Origin: an uncultured Bacteroides sp.
GTDB taxonomy: Bacteria; Bacteroidota; Bacteroidia; Bacteroidales; Bacteroidaceae
NCBI GenBank assembly: GCA_944320295.1
Contig: CALUGY010000035.1
Location: 1-64,000 of the forward strand
Direction of reading: 5' to 3'
Length of the DNA stretch: 64,000 bases
A model generated the notes under the pieces. That model was not told the origin of the DNA. It made no database searches and saw only the letters and a list, made by a program, of their open reading frames with translations. Of the stretch, positions 60,627 to 64,000 are shown in pieces. The position numbers were made by a program, and so were the translations under genes. The stretch's first letter is position 1. Every line of letters begins with the position of its first letter.

Positions 60627-61982
60627 ATGAGAACCCAATTTCTGTCGATCATCGCGAGTTTTCTAATATTCTCCGTCTGCATCAGCTCCTGCCTCGGTTC
60701 GGAAGAGGTGGAAGATTACAGCACCGACGCCACGATACACGCCTTCAGCCTCGACACGATTCACGGTATAGACTACAAGTTCGAGATAGACCACATAAAG
60801 AACCTCATATATAACCTCGATTCGCTCCCCATGGATGCCGACACCATCATCGACAGCATCCTGGTGACCATGACCGTGCCTTTCACGGTAACATCGGCCG
60901 ACACGGTATTCAACACAGAAAACCACCAAGACCTTTTGCCCGCCATGAACCAGCAGGGACAAGAGGGCATCAAGTTCAAAGTGTATGCCCCCGACGGCCT
61001 TACCACACGCGATTATGTGCTGCAAGTGCGCGTGCACGAACAAGATCCCGACTCGCTGAAGTGGACCAAACTGGATGCGCTCAACACCTCCGCACCCTCT
61101 ACGGGCAACGCCCGCAAGGCTGTGGTGAAAGACGGCGAACTGCTGCTCTACACATCGGCCACCGAGATGTATAAGACATCCACCGCCCCCGACGCTTATG
61201 GTTGGAGCGGTGCCATCGCCGTGAGCGGGCTTCCGGCCGATGCTGACATCACCTCGCTCATACAATTCTCCGGCGACCTGTACATGCTGGCCGCAGGCGA
61301 CGTCTACACCTCCGCCGACGGCGTAACATGGCAGAAGAACGACGCGCTGAGCGGCAATGTCACCGCGCTGGTGGCCAGCCTGCCGCACGATAAGGTGACG
61401 GGATTGCAGCCTACGCTTTCTGCCATCCGCCAAAATGCGGACAACACGCAATCGTTCTGCACTACCACCGACGGGCAAACATGGAACACGGGCGAGACGG
61501 TACCTCAGGGATTCCCCACGCAACAACTGCAATACACCATAGAAACCAACCGCGCCGGCCTGAACAAGGCTGTCGTAGTGGGCTTGCCACACGCCGACGA
61601 AAAGAAGACCATACCTTGGTTCACTACCGACGGCAAGGGTTGGGGCAGCCTCGAGACCACGGCAGACAACAAGTGGTGCCCTGCCATAGACCGTCCGATG
61701 CTGACATACTACGGCGGCAACTACCACCTGTTCGGCGGCCAGATGGATACCATCTACTCTTCCATCGCAGGCATTGCATGGTACGGGGCCGACAAGAAGT
61801 TCCGCCTGCCTGCTGAATTCGAAGGCAAAACAGACTACACCATAGTGGTCGAGCCGACCGAAGACCCCACCGTGTCTGCCGCGGACAAACGCGACTTCAT
61901 CTGGGTGATATTCGGCGGCAACAGCACGGAAAACGAAGTGTGGCGCGGAAGGCTCAACAAGCTGGGCTTCGAGCGGCAGTAA
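60627..61982 (+). CDS. DUF6242-like surface lipoprotein
   Basis: A 451-aa lipoprotein (FSVCISSCLGSEE lipobox). An N-terminal Ig-like region (about 30-140) ends in YVLQVRVHEQDPDSLKW, and a beta-propeller-like part follows with repeated TSADGVTWQK, TTDGQTWNT and TTDGKGW motifs, resembling BNR/Asp-box repeats of sialidases. No sialidase catalytic residues are evident, so it is more likely a binding protein. It is the first of a plus-strand run leading to bamA. Confidence 0.75.
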   Translation: MRTQFLSIIASFLIFSVCISSCLGSEEVEDYSTDATIHAFSLDTIHGIDYKFEIDHIKNLIYNLDSLPMDADTIIDSILVTMTVPFTVTSADTVFNTENHQDLLPAMNQQGQEGIKFKVYAPDGLTTRDYVLQVRVHEQDPDSLKWTKLDALNTSAPSTGNARKAVVKDGELLLYTSATEMYKTSTAPDAYGWSGAIAVSGLPADADITSLIQFSGDLYMLAAGDVYTSADGVTWQKNDALSGNVTALVASLPHDKVTGLQPTLSAIRQNADNTQSFCTTTDGQTWNTGETVPQGFPTQQLQYTIETNRAGLNKAVVVGLPHADEKKTIPWFTTDGKGWGSLETTADNKWCPAIDRPMLTYYGGNYHLFGGQMDTIYSSIAGIAWYGADKKFRLPAEFEGKTDYTIVVEPTEDPTVSAADKRDFIWVIFGGNSTENEVWRGRLNKLGFERQ

Positions 61983-62052
61983 AATAAATCGGCGCTTACG
62001 CCGTTCTTAGCTATATATATAATGTATATAGGACGGAAAAAGAAAGTACGGC

Positions 62053-62745
62053 ATGAAGCGGATGTTTAAGATATGGGTTCTCGGCATGTTGCTAGCCTTG
62101 GCGCCAAGCCTTGTCCACGCACAAGACGAGGAATACACATGGGAACTTGGCGCCTCCGTGGGAGGAAGCTTTTACATGGGCGACGCCAACTTCAGCAAGC
62201 CGTTCAAAGACACGGGAGCGGTCGGCGGACTGATGGCACGCCGCTTGCTGAACCCGCACATGGCCATCAAGGCCAACCTGACCGCCGGCAGGATATCCGG
62301 CGACACGAGAGACTTCGACAACGCCTACCCTGACGGGGCTTGGACGTCGTTCCGGCGGACAGTCTTCGACTTGGGTGCGCAGTTCGAATATAACTTTTTG
62401 GGATATGGTACGAACGCCTACCGGGGCGACCGCCGCTTTACGCCCTACATTTTGGGCGGCGTGGGACTGACCCTGGCCACGAGAGGAAGTAATACGTTCA
62501 CCGTCAACTTCCCTGTTGGAACCGGCATCAAGTACAAAGTGGCCTCCCGCGTCAACATAGGATGCGAGCTGACCATGCGCTTCACGCTGAGCGACTGCTT
62601 GGATGTGGAACATGAGTCGGGGCTACAGTTGAACGACCCGTACCAGATAAAAGGCAAAGGCCTGAAAAACAAGGACAGTTATGCACACGTCCTCTTTTTC
62701 CTGACCTACGACCTTTTCCCGAAATGCAAGGAATGTAATAACTGA
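62053..62745 (+). CDS. DUF6089-type outer membrane beta-barrel protein
   Basis: A 230-aa protein with signal [24 protein letters not shown]. The barrel pattern is alternating, starting [24 protein letters not shown], with a [12 protein letters not shown] hairpin and an aromatic end [11 protein letters not shown]. It lies 5 bp upstream of uppS and then bamA, a conserved order in Bacteroidetes, so a role in envelope assembly is plausible. Confidence 0.85.
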   Translation: MKRMFKIWVLGMLLALAPSLVHAQDEEYTWELGASVGGSFYMGDANFSKPFKDTGAVGGLMARRLLNPHMAIKANLTAGRISGDTRDFDNAYPDGAWTSFRRTVFDLGAQFEYNFLGYGTNAYRGDRRFTPYILGGVGLTLATRGSNTFTVNFPVGTGIKYKVASRVNIGCELTMRFTLSDCLDVEHESGLQLNDPYQIKGKGLKNKDSYAHVLFFLTYDLFPKCKECNN

Positions 62746-62750
62746 GGACA

Positions 62751-63485
62751 ATGTCATATAAGGAACAAATAGACATGAGCCGGATACCACAGCACGTGGC
62801 CATCATTATGGACGGCAACGGCAGATGGGCCAAGCAGCAAGGACGCGAACGCAGTTACGGCCACCAGGTAGGTGCCGAGACGGTGCACATCGTCGTTGAA
62901 GAGGCTGCACGTCTGGGCATCAAATACCTGACGTTGTACACCTTTTCCACGGAAAACTGGAACCGTCCCGCCGCAGAAGTGACCGCTTTGATGAGCCTGC
63001 TCTTCGATTCCATTGAAGAGGAAACGTTCATGAAGAACAACGTCAGCTTCCGCGTCATTGGCGACATGGGAAAACTGCCCGAAAACGTGAGGCAACGCTT
63101 GCAGACATGCATAGAACACACCTCACGCAACAACGGCATGTGTTTGGTATTAGCTCTAAGCTACTCCTCACGCTGGGAAATCACCAAGGCGGCCAAAGAG
63201 GTAGCCCTCGCCGTGCAACGCGGGGAACTCTCGCCCGAAGACATCGACTCCCACCTGCTCGCACAACGACTGGAAACCAATTTCATGCCCGACCCCGACC
63301 TGCTGATACGCACCGGGGGCGAACTGCGGCTAAGCAACTACCTGCTATGGCAATGCGCCTACTCCGAACTGTACTTCTGCGACACATATTGGCCTGACTT
63401 CCATCAAGAGGAGTTCCATAAGGCCATTTGCGCCTACCAAAAGCGGGAACGACGGTTTGGCAAGACCAGCGAACAGATAAGTTGA
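62751..63485 (+). CDS. uppS: Isoprenyl (undecaprenyl) diphosphate synthase
   Basis: A 244-aa cis-prenyltransferase that makes the lipid carrier for cell-wall and polysaccharide synthesis. Motifs are [13 protein letters not shown] (catalytic Asp), [30 protein letters not shown] and the C-terminal [21 protein letters not shown] plus [15 protein letters not shown]. It overlaps no neighbour; bamA begins 17 bp later. Confidence 0.96.
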   Translation: MSYKEQIDMSRIPQHVAIIMDGNGRWAKQQGRERSYGHQVGAETVHIVVEEAARLGIKYLTLYTFSTENWNRPAAEVTALMSLLFDSIEEETFMKNNVSFRVIGDMGKLPENVRQRLQTCIEHTSRNNGMCLVLALSYSSRWEITKAAKEVALAVQRGELSPEDIDSHLLAQRLETNFMPDPDLLIRTGGELRLSNYLLWQCAYSELYFCDTYWPDFHQEEFHKAICAYQKRERRFGKTSEQIS

Positions 63486-63502
63486 ACGGAAACAAGAGTA
63501 AT

Positions 63503-64000
63503 ATGCAACCTACTTTTAACTCATATAACACACTTTTCAACAAAATGCACTATCGTATCTTCTCCATACTTTTGGCCATCACCTTTTCGCTGGCCGGCAC
63601 TACGGCAGGCATGGCACAAGAAGCCAACAGCAATGCAAGCGAGCCAGCGGAGACACCTGTAATACTCTACTCCGGCACACCCAAGAAACGGGCCATCGCC
63701 GATATCAAGGTGGAGGGCGCACAAAACTACGAAGACTACGTGATAATCGGACTGTCCGGACTGTCCAAAGGCCAAACAATCTCATTACCTGGCGACGAGA
63801 CCACTCAAGCCTGCAAGCGCTACTGGCGGCACGGCCTGTTTGCCGACGTGAGCATCACCGCCGACAAGGAAGTAGGCGACAGCGTGTGGCTCACCATCCA
63901 CCTGACCATGCGGCCCCGTGTGTCCGAAATACGTTACCATGGTGTGAAGAAGTCCGAACGTGAAGACTTGGAGGAAAAAATCGGCCTGATAAAAGGCAGT
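63503..64000 (+). CDS. bamA: BamA outer membrane assembly factor, 3' end outside window
   Basis: An open frame runs from ATG 63503 to the window end. A second ATG at 63545 begins the signal-like MHYRIFSILLAITFSLAG. The first POTRA domain is recognisable: IADIKVEGAQNYEDYVIIGLSGLSKGQ, then RYWRHGLFADVSI and TMRPRVSEIRYHGVKKSEREDLEEKIGL, which begins POTRA2. BamA inserts beta-barrels into the outer membrane. About 166 codons are visible. Its order after uppS supports the call. Confidence 0.9.
   Translation, partial: MQPTFNSYNTLFNKMHYRIFSILLAITFSLAGTTAGMAQEANSNASEPAETPVILYSGTPKKRAIADIKVEGAQNYEDYVIIGLSGLSKGQTISLPGDETTQACKRYWRHGLFADVSITADKEVGDSVWLTIHLTMRPRVSEIRYHGVKKSEREDLEEKIGLIKGS

Noticed and set aside
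60627..61982. Sialidase (Asp-box-like repeats)
   Set aside because: The repeats fit a propeller, but no arginine triad or catalytic Asp/Tyr/Glu set of sialidases is recognisable.

Overview
The window looks like chromosomal DNA of a Bacteroides-type member of the Bacteroidales. The evidence is a SusC/SusD pair, many lipoproteins with Bacteroidetes signal peptides, promoters with the Bacteroidetes -7 element TAnnTTTG, AGE-type epimerase and DUF4434 proteins, and the order DUF6089 barrel - uppS - bamA. Species cannot be assigned from the sequence alone.

Layout. (1) 1-2450: end of argC, a small GIY-YIG nuclease cassette bounded by a perfect 31-bp inverted repeat, then argD. (2) 2.4-31 kb: one large polysaccharide-utilisation locus (PUL), all on the minus strand. 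It reads from a DUF4434 protein at 30.9 kb through an MFS transporter, ADP-ribosylglycohydrolase-like enzyme, AGE epimerase, SusC, SusD and DUF5018 surface lipoprotein. It then continues into enzymes: five more DUF4434 proteins, GDPD phosphodiesterase, metallophosphoesterase, CE2-like esterase, GH20, a second ADP-ribosylglycohydrolase-like protein and GH27. A divergent ROK repressor (31.2-32.5 kb) is the likely regulator. (3) 32.6-40.9 kb: tRNA-Asp, a HAD phosphatase/acetyltransferase pair, a tightly coupled cluster (cvfB, GNAT, DegT aminotransferase, 44-aa ORF), an acyltransferase and CBM20-malQ. (4) 41-50.6 kb: a lipoprotein, proC, XRE-cupin regulator, acyl-CoA synthetase, GH20, PagL-like lipid A deacylase and GH3. 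(5) 50.7-64 kb: orphan HicB-like protein, ppx/ppk, two tRNAs, a Rieske-like lipoprotein, argH, SRPBCC protein, pyrE, recX, prmC, ribD, a DUF6242-like lipoprotein, DUF6089 barrel, uppS and the start of bamA.

How the PUL probably works (inference): SusC/D and the DUF5018 protein bind and import a glycan. Periplasmic or surface GH27, GH20, DUF4434 and ARH-like enzymes trim it, the esterase removes acyl groups, and GDPD plus metallophosphoesterase remove phosphodiester/phosphate groups. The MFS protein carries released sugar inward and the AGE epimerase handles an N-acyl-hexosamine. All six DUF4434 proteins share two Glu residues placed like the catalytic pair of retaining clan-A glycosidases.

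The most unusual signal is non-coding. Eight intergenic sites each hold exactly four units at an exact 22-bp pitch, each unit centred on a palindrome-like core. Seven share one sequence family and one (51003-51090) has an unrelated palindrome with the same architecture. None lies between convergent genes, and most sit just upstream of recognisable promoters.
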